Assembly: GCA_001599755.1 (NCBI GenBank) | Contig: BCHX01000001.1 | Coordinates: 2,542,001-2,606,000 of the forward strand | Origin: Gliomastix tumulicola | Lineage: Eukaryota > Ascomycota > Sordariomycetes > Hypocreales > Bionectriaceae | DNA: 64,000 bases | Reading direction: 5' to 3' | Shown here: in pieces, positions 22,032 through 33,268 of the stretch | Numbering within the stretch: the first letter of the stretch is position 1 | How the letters are laid out: every line of letters begins with the position of its first letter | Translations under genes and position numbers: made by a program | The notes under the pieces: model-generated | What the model saw: only the letters and a program-made list of their open reading frames with translations | Told to the model about the DNA's origin: nothing | The model's database searches: none

Positions 22032-22730
22032 ATGCCTCCCGCCAACAAGCCAAAGCTGGGCAAGCTCACCACCCCGATCTCGGCTACCTTTCCTTCCGAG
22101 ATCACCTCCGCCATCACTTCGGCCAACACGGCGACTCCTCTGTCTGCCGTGTCCTTCCCCGTCATCAAGCCTGACCCGGACTACCTCAAGACCCCCATCA
22201 GCCCGCCCCTCGCCTACACCGACTTCTTGTCCAAGGCCATCTCTCTGAACTCACCACTGGCTGTCCACTCGGGCGAGACTACTCCTGAGTCCGTGTCTGT
22301 GCCTGACACTGCTACCAGTGTCCCTTCCGAATGCTCATGCAAGGAGGAGCACTCTGACGCATCCGAGAGCGAGACGACAAGGAAACCTTCCCCTCCTGCA
22401 ACTGCACCAATTATCCCGCCAAGCCCCTTCGCGAGCACATCGATGCCCATGTCTGCTCCTCCTACGGGACCGGCTACTTTCCCGAGCCTCAAGCTGCCTC
22501 CTAGCCCTGCCATCTCCAACCTGGACAGCCCAGCTAGGTCACCATTCAGCGCGCGGTCAGTCCACTCCGTCTTTGACTGGGAGGCTGCCCTGAAGGCTCG
22601 CTTCCCGGAGGTGAAGAAGAAGCCCTCACGGACTAGCGTGCGCCACATCCGGGAGGTTGTGACAAGAACCGTTACCTACACACCAAGGATGGACCCTGCA
22701 CCTAAGGGCAAGAGACGCAAGATCGAATGA
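22032..22730 (+). CDS. conserved disordered protein of filamentous ascomycetes, unknown function
   Basis: 232 residues from the ATG at 22032, which has a good context (CCAAAATGCC). The protein is rich in Pro, Ser and Thr. It opens MPPANKPKLGKLTTPISATFP, repeats TPISPP-like segments in the first third, and has Ser/Pro stretches (PSLKLPPSPAIS) in the middle. It ends with a basic part, VVTRTVTYTPRMDPAPKGKRRKIE, which looks like a nuclear localisation signal. No fold is recognisable. Proteins with this opening and the VTRTVTY ending recur, as I recall, in Pezizomycotina as hypothetical proteins. An in-frame Met at 21966 would add 22 residues but is probably in the leader. The SP/TP sites suggest proline-directed phosphorylation (inference). 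Confidence 0.8.
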   Translation: MPPANKPKLGKLTTPISATFPSEITSAITSANTATPLSAVSFPVIKPDPDYLKTPISPPLAYTDFLSKAISLNSPLAVHSGETTPESVSVPDTATSVPSECSCKEEHSDASESETTRKPSPPATAPIIPPSPFASTSMPMSAPPTGPATFPSLKLPPSPAISNLDSPARSPFSARSVHSVFDWEAALKARFPEVKKKPSRTSVRHIREVVTRTVTYTPRMDPAPKGKRRKIE

Positions 22731-25700
22731 GATTGACCGCTCGTTGCTATTTTACGACCTGCCTACGAGAAACGGACGTCTTATTCTTGCACTTGCATCC
22801 TCACCCACCCACCCACCACCTCGTCAACCAACCAACCTCAATAATTTACACGACATATACTGCACCGACTTACCAATACTCTATTCCCTTTTGTTTCGTT
22901 CGTTTCTTGCTTGCGAGAAATCGGAGGTTGAACGATATTGAACCAGAAAATCAGTAAAGAAAAAGCAGCAGGCTGAGCATTTTCTTATTTAACGACCACA
23001 GTCATCGGCCACAGGCTCGTGGCCTTGACTCACACCGACATGACAGGCGTATATGGGAGGCAAATACCCCTTCTCTGAGGATTTCCTACTTACTTTTGAG
23101 GCGACTTGATCGTCACTCGACTTTGGCTCTTTTTTTTTCTTCTTATCTTTTTCTACGGACGGGCACAAACGCAAAGGACAAGCGAAGAGCTTCTGGATTA
23201 TTCATTTCACCACTTCCTGCCAGCTAACTTGGCGAACTTTGGATCTTGCGGAGGAAAGACCTGCCCGGAAGGTGGCAGTGTAAAGGCGTTCATGGTACAT
23301 GGGTTGATCCAGTCACAATACCACAGGCTACGCGAGACTGGAGCTATCGGAAGGGAACACAGACGCAAGACGGGCGGGGGAGAAACAGTCAGGTTTTGAT
23401 TCCGACTAGAGATAGTGGATAGAGTGGAAAAAAATGAATTGGACAAGTTCAAAGATCCCCGCAGGTACCTCCAGGCATCGTGAGTGACAAGGTGTGTGTG
23501 TTTGTTTTTCGTTGGCGGTGGACAGCGCCAGTGTTGGGTCCTCATGCAAGGCGTATATGCGGCCGCGGAGGAGGCCACGGCGTGAACATCTCGAGCTGTA
23601 GGTGGCAGCTGTGAAGAGCTTACGGAGGAGACGGTCGAGTGTGGTCCTGGACGAGGATCCGCGCAGAACCGAGATGGATTGACTACTAGCTATACACCGC
23701 CTTGAAGGGGGGGGGGGATCTACTCGCAGCCAGAGAGAGCGGAAGGGGGACAGGAGGACGAGGGATTTGGATTGGTAGAGGAGGGGAGAATAGCCGCTGC
23801 GACTGGAGGTGCTCTGCAGGACAAGCGCTCTTCCAGAGTGACCACGTATGCCGGCTTAGCGCAGAGGGAATTGGGGTGACAGCTCTTTTCCACTCTATTA
23901 TCTCATGTACATGTGTGTCGGTGGTGTGTGTATGTGTGCCGGGGCGGGTTTGGATCCTCCCTCTTGGAATCTGGTCACACGGCCACACACACACACCCTC
24001 GCGCGCATAATGACAGTTTCGTTCTCCGGGCGGTGGCTAGTGACTGAGCGGTGCGGAAGAGAGGGATTTCTCAACCGGTGCGCGGCCCCCCTCCTCCTCC
24101 TCTCTTTGCTGATACAGAGAAGGATGGTGTGGATGTGTGATGGTGATTCGGCGGTTCAGTCATCACGAGGGCTTGTCCGTGCCGTCCCGCGCCGCGGTAT
24201 GCCTGCCTTCTCTGTATCGCGGCAGGTGGAAGGGCAGCAGACAAGGGGTGGAGAGGATAGGAGGTCGGCAGCCTGGATGGATGTGACTCTCAAGCGCGGG
24301 CAGGTAGCAGTTCGGTCGCCCGTCGTGGAGGAAAAGTGCCTGCATCACAGGTCAGGTCAGGTCAGTCAGTCACCCCGCTGCTGGGGCTGGTCAACTTGCA
24401 TGCATGCAAGTCGGTGGGTGTGGGCTGCTCTACCCACACCCTCCCCCAGTCGACGGGCAGGGATGTAAGCGCCGTGTTGGGGAGCTGCCTCTTTAATGAT
24501 TGGCTGCATTGATCGCGCCCGTCACCCATCAGAGCCAATCCCCCGGTTTGATTGGCCTGTCGGCTAAGCGCCGTGCTATGTGGGACAGGGAATCAAAAAA
24601 ACAAACAGGTGGGAAAGGCGGGATTGGACGGTGTGTTGCGGTTCGTTGACTTTGTGTGTATCCGAGCCGTGCAAACGCGCGCGGGCGGGCGGGTTGATGC
24701 GTAAATACGCTTCGCGGATGGCCTCGGAGTGAGGCCTGGCTTCCCCTCGTAGTTGATAGTTGCGTTGAGAGGGCAGGTCGAGAGGTGCGCAGAGCAGGCG
24801 GGAGAGATGGGATGAAAGACGCTCGACGCCGGCGTCGAAGCTACCCATTGCCGAACTGGACAAACCCTTGCTAGCACCATGCAGCTCCCAGACCTCGAGA
24901 CTTCATGCCCCCCTCCGAATGCTGCTCTCCAAGACCGCGTTAAGATAACTCGAGAGGTCAACTGCCAGGGATGGAAAGCCCTAAGGAAGTCGGGCTAATT
25001 TGCCAGCGTTGTGCCGGTGAGCTCTTGGAGCAAAGCTCCATGGACCGCCGTTCGGTGAACCCCGTCTATATCTTATTGACTTATGACTTATGGGGCGAAG
25101 CAATTACCGTGCCCGTCTGCTGGCGAGATTGGGTCCTTCCTAGCTGGCTCAGACCTCAGCCCATTTCTTGCTCTTGCTGCTCTGGTACTCGTTTCTGCCC
25201 CTCGATGTGACCTGGCTCCTTCGGTGACGAGAATGCGCAGGAGTGCATATTGCCCAGCTGGACGCCTCGGGAACAATGGGAACAATAGGAACAGAAAAGG
25301 TGACGAGATGCGGCCACATGGGCACCCGACATGGGCTCGAGCCGGGGTCTGCTGCACCTGGGGAGCCCTGTGGTTAGCTTGATTGGTCACCTGACGTGCC
25401 GACGGTGTCCGTGTCCCGTTCTGGGCTTGAAACTGCTATTTTAAAACACGGTTTCATCTCGTTCCCGCCCCCCTGAATCGGTGTGATTGACAAGCTGAAA
25501 CAGCCCGCCATCTGTCCAAGGTTCCCTTGATCGCCCCTGTTGCCACGATGCTGCTAATTTTGGACCGAGCCAATGTGATGGTGAGCTCTCTTTCGGCGTA
25601 TCACGTCGACGAACAGCTCCCTCGGTACTGAGCCGTCGGATCAGTCATATAATTGTGTTGTGGATCGGGTCTTCGAGGGAGATCCGACCGTTGTGGCATT

Positions 25701-25823
25701 GCTCGAGTTGCACGCCCAACGAGATTGATGATATCCAAAAATACACACCCGTGAATGGATGTCGGAGCTTCCTGCCCGTCCGGACCAACCACAGGAATAG
25801 AATAGGGACCGTGAGAGCATCAA
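22731..25823. other. 3.1 kb gene-free region
   Basis: Lies past the 3' end of the 22032 gene and past the 3' end of fan1 (convergent). No frame is convincing; 187 codons at 23905-24468 (plus) is a Cys/Arg/Ser string with no motif. CCAAT boxes cluster at 24499-24627. Short GT-rich runs occur near 23910-23940. Confidence 0.5.
24499..24627. promoter_or_regulatory. cluster of four CCAAT boxes
   Basis: CCAAT pentamers, counted on both strands, lie at 24499-24503 (minus), 24535-24539 (plus), 24551-24555 (minus) and 24623-24627 (minus). Four in 129 bases is well above the roughly one per 512 bases expected by chance for a pentamer on two strands. They could be sites for the CCAAT-binding complex, but no gene start is recognised nearby. 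Confidence 0.35.
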
Positions 25824-28446
25824 TCAGTCCATCTCCCTGACCTCCTTAGCCACGGCATTGCAGAGTGCGACTTTGACCCCGGCCCCCGTGAGCACATGAA
25901 TCCACAGTCGCTGGGTATCACTCAGCCGATCGTTGGCGCTCTTGACCTCGGCGAACATCATTTCACCCCGTCTCGTGGGACTGTCTTCGCTGTCGTGCCC
26001 ATCCTTGTCCTGAGGCTTCCGCCAGAGGATCAAGTCAGGGATGCCGCCTCCTCGTTGTCGGTATTCCTGAGCCATGACTTTGCAGACCGCCGCCAGTGCA
26101 CTTCCCTCGAAGCATTCCACAAGCTCAGTGATGTCGTCAATCTCAAAGTCCCAGTTGAGCCCTACCACGCTCGTCCGTCGCTCGTGCTCCCTCTCCCACA
26201 CTTCTCGTACAAGACGCTGGCCTTCTCCGTTCTCAATCTCTACCAGCCGGTGATTGATCTCGGATGCTCGGGCGGGGAAGAAGGCATCTGTGTGTAGATC
26301 CAGCGGGCAGGTCTGGTAAGCTGTTTGGAAGACATTGGGGATGTATAGAAACAGGATATCGTAGAACAGGTAGGCGAAGAGCGTCCGCACGATGCCTCCT
26401 TCGGCATGGTAGCCTTTCCATCCTTGCGAACCGAAGTGGCTCAAACACATTTCCTCAACGGTGCACTCTTCGCCTGTGCCCAGCTCATCAAGCCATATCG
26501 TTCTCGTCGTTGCCGCCTGTCGCCCGGGTTTAGTTGGTAGCTCGCGCTTGATTTGTATCCCCTCGATAGCCATTTCCACGGGATCCGCTAGGCGAACATG
26601 GCCAAAATCATGCTGAAGCCGCTTGGGTATGCGAAGCTTTTTCTCTAGCTTTGTGAGTCGCTTCTGTAGATCAAAGTGGTAGATGAGGTGGCAATCAGGG
26701 TCTTGCAGGCCAGCCTCGCATGTTTCGACGGCTACTCTTGTCCAATGTTTCTTCTGTTGCTCCAAGTCCCGCGAGGTGGCCGATTCGTCAAGAGTGGGCA
26801 TATAATGCTCCTCCAGTAAAGCTTTTCGCTGGTACCATGCCCCTCGTCTCGCCATGTGGAAAAGCCTCTGATCGAGGAGCTCGGTTAGCAAGGCATGCTC
26901 CCGTTTATGCTCCTTTCGCCGGGCTAGAATCCCTAAGGCCTTGTGAACGATTCTGGTGTACGAGTGTGCTGGAGTAAATCTTCTCAGATATGCTCCCTCG
27001 CCCATCTCATACACAGTTTTCTCTTTTCTCCCTTCCTCCTCAATCAGTTCTATCCATCGAGGATAAATCTTTTCGAAGATGGCGAGCACGCGTTCATAGC
27101 CTGCCTCGCCAGGGATCTCGCCGAATTCAATGATTCGATCGACTTCTGACTCTAGTTTGATGGCCATTTCGAACTCCCTCAAATGTCTGCGCGTTGCAAA
27201 GATGGTTGAAGTCCGACAGACGACATATTCGGGGAAATTTCGCCGAGCTATCTTCGCCAAGATAATTGTCGTCAATGATTTCTCCGTCCATTCTGTTGAG
27301 CGGTAGAACACCAAGTGTACCCGTTCAAACAGCTTGTACGTCAAGGGAGATAACCTGATACAGGGTCCCAGGATAGACGTGATCTTGCCAACGAAGTGCT
27401 GCTCTCGATTTGAATCTTCTCGACGCAGAACAACCTTTGTCCCGGATTCCGCGTCATCGGACCTAACGGAGTCACGGCTGTTGTGCCTGCTGAGTCCAAG
27501 GGACATCAGTCCCCGCTGCTGCTGGCTCATACGGCACAGAGCCCGGACCAACTCGGCCTTGTTCCGTCCATCCACTTTGGCTTCCTTAGCCAACAGCTTC
27601 AGCTCGTCCAGACTGAGAAGCGGGGCCGTAGCTTCAACTGAGTTGAAATGATCTTCTGACGAATCTGCAAACGTAAAAGACTCTCCAAATGGGGTCATTT
27701 CGAGATCCAGGTCGGCTGATGAGCTCTGACTACTCCTGGCATTGTCCAGGCTGGGGAGCTCTCGGCGTTCCTGCAGAGTGGCGATGGCCTTTTCTAGATC
27801 GGAGACGTCTGAATGGTACCCAAGACGATCGGAACGGTGCCAAGAGTCGGTTTTGCGGAGGAAGAGGCGGACATATCTACAGGCTGTGAGTATTGAGACA
27901 AGGAGGCAGTTGGTATCAAGGGACCATCGGGTCGTACAGATACTGCGCTTCGTAGTCAAGCTGCCTCCACTGTTGAAAGATCTCCCTCTCTACCTCATCA
28001 AAAAGATGAGATTCGTCTTCTAGGACGGTGTCCAACGCTAGGATGAACGCATCGACATAGATCGAGCTCCTTCCTTTCATCCACTGTGGTAGAGAAGTCG
28101 TCGCAGTGCCATCTTGAGAGGCATGAGAGCTACTAGCTGCAACCTTTATAGCCTCATACTCATGGATTGCCTCCTCTTCGTCCTGCGTAGCAGGCAATGC
28201 ATTCTCAACGTCCGTCGGTCTGGCTTTGGCTGGTACATCGCTGTCCTCAGGAGAAGTGTCCTCGGGGGCAGCAACCCGTCTCACATCCTTGAGTGAAAAC
28301 TCATCTGAGCTCTCGAAATCAATCTCAGCCTTGGATGTTGAGTCTGTCCTGGCTCTCTTCGCTGGTGGCTCTGGAACATCATTCTTTGTGTCCTTCCCAC
28401 TGCCCGCTCTACTGGCCCTGGGTATCCGTTGGACAAATGCATCCAT
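25824..28446 (-). CDS. fan1: Fanconi-associated nuclease 1 (FAN1), VRR-NUC family
   Basis: FAN1 is a structure-specific 5' flap endo/exonuclease that unhooks DNA interstrand crosslinks in the nucleus. Exons on the minus strand are 28446-27938 and 27876-25824, joined over a 61-nt intron with donor GTACGA. The join gives AQYLYVRLFLRK, which matches the family's conserved LYVRLF segment. An alternative donor six bases earlier (GTATCT) also keeps frame but fits less well. The 853-residue product has a SAP-like segment (LDELKLLAKEAKVDGRNKAE) and a C-terminal VRR-NUC domain with GGGIPDLILW (catalytic Asp784) and AEVK (Glu813, Lys815), followed by Gln825. No UBZ zinc finger is seen at the N-terminus, which is Ser/Glu-rich. 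It shares a 309-bp divergent region with sdc1. Confidence 0.95.
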
Positions 28447-28755
28447 TCCATGGGTTGCACGAGGCTAAACGAGTACGCGAAGGAAGATGAAATGGGCGCA
28501 GTGAAGAAAAGAGCTGCCCATACCTGAAGCTTGTGACACAAATTCATTCAGGTAAAGGATCATGTCGAGGGGAAGAAGCGGGTGTTCACAGGAAGGACGC
28601 GTTGTGGGGCAGAAGATCATGACACGAAGTCAGCTGACCGTGTTGCTGCACTTAATGTTTGCGCAACACGATGTCTCTTCTTCTTGTGCACAAACTTGAT
28701 GCTCTAATTGAGCTTGCTAGACAACTCTAGATCCTTCATTCGCAAAATCGCAACC
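28447..28755. promoter_or_regulatory. bidirectional promoter region of fan1 and sdc1
   Basis: The starts of fan1 (28446, minus) and sdc1 (28756, plus) are 309 bases apart with nothing coding between, so both promoters and leaders must share this interval. No specific factor site is claimed. Confidence 0.7.
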
Positions 28756-29283
28756 ATGGCTACCGACATTAGCCAAAACGAGGCAATGCCAGAGGCGACA
28801 TCTCACGCACTGGCCCCAAACGGCGACACCCCTCAGAAGGACACCACCATGCTGGATGCGCCGATCGACCAAGCTGCTGTATGCGCTCCCACTTGCTCGA
28901 CTCTTGGATTGAACCCCTCGCTGACTTCATGTCGCTAGTCGCCCTTGCCGACGGTGCAGGCACCGAGCCCTGCGCCAGCGCGAATGGGCACGCCCGCACA
29001 CGGATCCCGCGCTGCCTCTGCTCACCCGGATCCCGGCCTGACGATACCCTCCGAGGCCGCTCCGCACGGAGACTCTACGCGCAGATACCTCAACACGAAG
29101 GTGACGGGCGTTCTTCTAGAGGGGATGAAGCAGATTGCCAAAGACAAGTATGGAAACCGCTGGGAACAAGCTGGCTTTGCTCACCGTTATGGTGCTAACA
29201 CGTTTCGCAGACCAAACGATCCGCTGCGAGTTCTCGGGGAATATCTCATTCAGAAATCGAAAGACATAGAGGGAACTGGTTAA
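28756..29283 (+). CDS. sdc1: COMPASS histone H3K4 methyltransferase subunit Sdc1 (Dpy-30 domain)
   Basis: Sdc1 is the Dpy-30 subunit of the Set1/COMPASS complex, which methylates histone H3 lysine 4; it dimerises and binds Bre2/Ash2. Exons are 28756-28878, 28939-29147 and 29211-29283. The introns (60 and 63 nt) are GT-AG, and the second has a gctaac branch. The 134-residue product has a Pro/Ala/Ser-rich disordered N-terminus (about residues 1-85) and a C-terminal Dpy-30 helix pair: YLNTKVTGVLLEGMKQIAK, then KPNDPLRVLGEYL, where the second intron splits the KP linker. Without removing that intron the domain is broken, which supports the model. An upstream in-frame Met at 28708 is possible but has a poorer context. 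Confidence 0.95.
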
Positions 29284-29659
29284 TTGGAATACATTTCACA
29301 TACTGAGCGCTGGGGGAGGCCGGCCTCGTCATGTCGCCGCGCATCATACACGGAAGAAATACAGCAAGGGAGGCGTTCCGGAAGACGAGAAACATGGTCT
29401 CCATGTGGTTCTAAGATACCCCAAATACTGGCGTATGAGTTTTAACACTTTTTCATCATCATCACCGAAAGCAGGCGCGATATGGTTACTGGCGTTAGGC
29501 CTCTTTGGGCCGGAGAGCATCGCATTGGCTTCGTGGCTCTAAAATGCAAGGTCGTTTTGAATTGTTTTTTCCATAAGTTCCCTCCCCCAAACTCCTTGTC
29601 CAGGGTTAAACCAGAAAACTTCCCAACACCCGCGGGCCCAGCATCGTCCGTTTGGCGCT
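29284..29659. other. intergenic, convergent 3' ends of sdc1 and rps13
   Basis: About 375 bases hold the 3' UTRs of the two facing genes. I see no other feature. Confidence 0.6.
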
Positions 29660-30397
29660 TTATGCGACAATGGTGCTGGCAGTGGCGGACTCGTACTTCC
29701 ACGTGGGGGGCAGGACGCCGACGGTCTTGTAGTAGCGGGCGAGACGGTGGATACGGGACTCGATGAGAATGAGGCGGAACTTGGAGTCCTTGTCCTTTCG
29801 GTTGCGCTCGAGGTGCTTGCGGACGGACACGGCCTGGTGGCAGTGTTAGCCAACGACATCCAGTCTCTGCACGCGGGCATATCCCGCTGATTTTGTTCAA
29901 AACCCACCTTCTTGATCAACATGTACAGGTCCTCAGGAAGCTCGGGGGCAAGGCCTGTGAATATCTCTCTGTCAGCCGTGACCGTACAGAGGCGTTATCG
30001 AGAATGGGACCAAGGTCTCATCTCGTGTGGGATATATGTCGTTCGATTGTTCTTTATCGAATCGCTCAGGGGTCTGTACCGTTGGACTTCAGGATGCGCA
30101 GAATGCGGTTACCTATAACAGACGACAGAAGTTAGCAAATCTGCCCCTCAATTGCGAAGCCCAGCTTCCGTTCTTCTTCCTTCAGGATAACCTACCGGTG
30201 ACGATCTTGACCTGGGCAATGCCGTGGGAGTCACGGAGAATGACACCAATCTGCGAGGGGGTAGCGCCCTTCCTGGCGAGCTTGGTGATCTGCTCGACGA
30301 CCTGGTCGGGGGTGGTCTTGAGCCAGGCGGGAGCCGCGCGGGAGTAGGGGAGAGCGGAGGCAGAAATGCCCTTGCCCTTGCTGTGAAGTCTACCCAT
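29660..30397 (-). CDS. rps13: 40S ribosomal protein S13 (uS15)
   Basis: uS15 binds the central domain of 18S rRNA in the small ribosomal subunit. Exons on the minus strand are 30397-30196, 30112-30080, 29954-29908 and 29833-29660, separated by introns of 83, 125 and 74 nt. The product is 151 residues, exactly the usual eukaryotic length, from MGRLHSKGKGISASALPY to TWKYESATASTIVA. Diagnostic segments are KGATPSQIGVILRDSHG and NRILRILKSNG, the latter encoded almost alone by the 33-base exon 2. Two micro-exons (33 and 47 bases) make the gene easy to misannotate. I looked for a C/D snoRNA in the 125-nt intron and could not support one. Confidence 0.98.
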
Positions 30398-31285
30398 CTT
30401 GTCGAGTCGGAGGTGGTGGTGGCGACGGTGGTGATGCTGTTTGCTGTGAGGGTTAGAAGAGGGCGTCGGTTCGTCGTTGAAGTTCTCGAGAGGGTCAAGA
30501 TTTGTGTGGAGCGGGAAATTTTTCGCTTATTTAGGGCAGACTTCCAGGTTGTGTGGGATTTCGCCGTGCTTGTGTGGCCCCACCTCGATTGCGGCCTTCA
30601 ATGCCTGTTAGTCACGTGCGCTATGGACCCTCATGAAAAACGCCTGGGACATTGCAAGCCTTCCTTTTCTTCTGCCCAAGATTCTTCCTGCCAGGCCTGC
30701 AGCGGCCCTGCTTTGTTCAGCCAATGATCTGCGGCCGAGAACAGAATGATTGGAATTCTTGCTGATCAGGTAAGCTACTATTCCCCCTCTTGCAGCAAGA
30801 CCGCCTGCACCCTATCCCCCCTTCGACCTTGGTGATGATTCAACCTTTTTTCTTTCTGGTACCTCTTATGTGAGAGTTTACAACTTCTTGATCAAATTTC
30901 ACTTCTGACATTGGTTTTTCAACATTGTGACTTGTTTGTATCTTCGTGGAGGAGACTGTGCTAACAGGCAATCAAGTACTAGGTAGTGTGAAGCAATTCA
31001 GGTTCTAGTTCTGGGACGTGAGTTGTCACAGCACACTCTCGAACCACAGCGGCTACGTGGTAGACCCTTCACAGATCTCGTTCGCAGCAATCAAATAGTT
31101 GATTTATCCTTGAGAGCTCTTCCGTAACCCTGTTATACATCATTTTGAGGATCTGCCCAATACTATCCGAACCAACTTTACGTGAAAACCGCATGCACCC
31201 CTTTTCAAATGAAACACCAGCTAGAATTAACGGTCTCCTAAGGAACCAGCTCAACCCCAATCCCGCAGGATATTGTCATCGTCGA
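30398..31285. other. intergenic, rps13 promoter side and U2AF 3' region
   Basis: This 0.9 kb holds the rps13 upstream region and the end of the U2AF gene (both minus strand). A CCAAT box is at 30721-30725, about 325 bases upstream of the rps13 ATG, and pyrimidine-rich DNA surrounds it. No other gene is seen. Confidence 0.5.
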
Positions 31286-33268
31286 TTACCAGGCGCTAAC
31301 ATCGAAATTTTCCTGGATTTCCATGTCAGTGTCAATAACAAAGCATGGGAAGGAAGAAATGGGCGTACCTCTGGGAAATACGTAGCAACGACTGTTCTGT
31401 CAGCAAACTTTCGGCCTGCAAGAGCTCTGAGCGCTTTGGTCGTGGACTCGGCACTCTCGTACTTGACAAAGATCTTGCCAACTCCCGCCGATTGTCTGCT
31501 ACCACCGACGGGTCGAGGGATCTTCATCTCGAGCATGGGGCCAAACTTGCCGCACTCATCCTTGACGTCCTCGCAGATTTCTGTTGTCCCTCCGTTAGTG
31601 CGACTCTGACTTATTTGCGGCGTGCTTCAGTTCCTACCTTCATACTCGTCGTTGTCCATCAACTCCTCAGGCGTGACCATGTTGAGAAGCTGAAGAACAC
31701 GGCTCTGTTCTGGGGCCTCGCTGACTTGGGAGGCAAGGCCGCTGATTGCCGCAATGCCCACGTCGAAGTTGGCGACCTGGGTAGGACCAATGCTAGCCTT
31801 GCTAACCTTGACCTTCCTGCCGCCAATCTCCATACCGTTCAATGTATCAAGCGCAGCTTGAGTTGCCGATGCGGGATCCGTGAACTCGGCAAACGCAATA
31901 CCCTAACCATGTTAGATCAATAACTTTCAGAAGATTCAACTGAGACGTACCCTAGATTCTTCGGTACTCTTATCTTTCACCAAGATAAATGCCTTCGGCT
32001 TGCCAAAGGATACAAGCAGTTCCATAACCTGCTCGTCGCCAAGGAAAGAGGGCAAATTGGTAATGCTGAGCTTGTGAATGGTGTCCGGGACCACATTGGT
32101 GACAACCCCGGGATCGTGAGGGATCTCTGGCAGGGCGGGGACTACGTAGTCCTTTGGGCGACGGATCGTCAGTCCTGCTGCTTCTTCGCCATTTGCAGTG
32201 CCGTCGGCCGCAGTCATAGAGATCCCATCAAGGGCGAGGGCAACGGTCGCATCACCTGCGGTCTTGAATTCCAAGACCGCAAACGATCGATCATTGGAAA
32301 ATTGGCATTGAGCACAAGGGTCTGTGCTTTCAATAACGTTCAGGTTATTGAGCTGAAGGTTGAGGAAGGCGATCAAGTCGTCCTCTGAGACGCCGGGAGG
32401 AATGTTCGACACAAGGAGTCGCTTTGACTGTCGGGAATTGCTGGCAACCAGGCCAGCACCTGAGACCTGCCCGCCAGGCTGGTTGAATGCTTGAAGCTTT
32501 GTAGGATCGACTGCTTGCTGGCGGGGAGCTCCAGGAAGCGGGAACATTCCGGAGAGCTTCGCATGCTCGGCCGTGACGAAATCATAGCCAGGAGGCTTGA
32601 TATCCCACTGCGTAAGACGGCGCTTTCGCTCCAGAACCGGGACAATATCGGTCAGATCTGGCGTGGGCTCCCTCTTCTTGGGGGGAGGTGACGCCGTGCG
32701 TCGGCTTTCGTTCCTCGCCAAGCCGTCGTCGCGTCTGTCTCTACCTCCGCGTCGACGGTCATCGTATGGGTCGCGCTCCCGCCTATTGAACCGATCGTCA
32801 TCCTCACGACGATTGTCTCGACGGGAGCCACGGTCTCGATCCCAGTCTCTCTCCCTGCGCCTGTCACGGCCAGAGTAGCGATCCTCGCGCTCTCTGTCTC
32901 GATGAGTCCGGCTGGAGGAGTATGCATCTACGTCGCCCTCCGCCCTCCGGTCTCTTCGATGGCCCGGTGACCTCGAGCGTCTGCGGTCTCGCTCTCTGTC
33001 TCTGTCGCTCTCCCGATGTCGGTCGCGGTCCCTGTCAGGACGGTCACGGCGGTCGCGGCGATCATCGCGGTCATCTCGAGATGGCTATTGACAAGTTAGT
33101 ACAAAGCTCAATTATATGAAAAGTGTCCATTTGATAGACGTACCGGATAGTCCCGTCCACGACGACCGTCTAGTTGGAGCGAGCAATGTTAGCAATGTTT
33201 GCGCAAAGACCAAGCTGGGTCGGTTGGCAAGGGTCACCTCGGGACGACGAATAACTGTCACCGTTCAT
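31286..33268 (-). CDS. U2AF2: U2 snRNP auxiliary factor large subunit (U2AF65)
   Basis: U2AF65 recognises the 3' end of introns and recruits U2 snRNP. Exons on the minus strand are 33268-33238, 33169-33144, 33084-31951, 31902-31638, 31580-31369 and 31312-31286. The introns are 68, 59, 48, 57 and 56 nt and all phases match, giving 564 residues. Domains in order: an Arg/Asp/Ser-rich (RS-like) region to about residue 120; the U2AF35-binding ligand motif LTQWDIKPPGYD; RRM1 (RNP2 LLVSNI, RNP1 RSFAVLEF); RRM2 (LSITNL; RGIAFAEF); and a C-terminal UHM with the R-x-F motif in GRKFADR, ending ENFDVSAW as in animal U2AF65. The RS region is mostly RD/RE rather than RS dipeptides. The last exon has only 27 bases. 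Confidence 0.96.

Noticed and set aside
27877..27943. Alternative fan1 intron with donor GTATCT at 27943
   Set aside because: It keeps the frame, but the donor lacks G at position 5 and drops the conserved Leu-Tyr before VRLF; donor GTACGA at 27937 fits the family better.
29955..30079. Possible snoRNA in the 125-nt intron of rps13
   Set aside because: Animal RPS13 hosts a C/D snoRNA, so I checked. Only loose C- and D-box-like words were seen, no terminal stem, and the CTGA is better read as the branch site.
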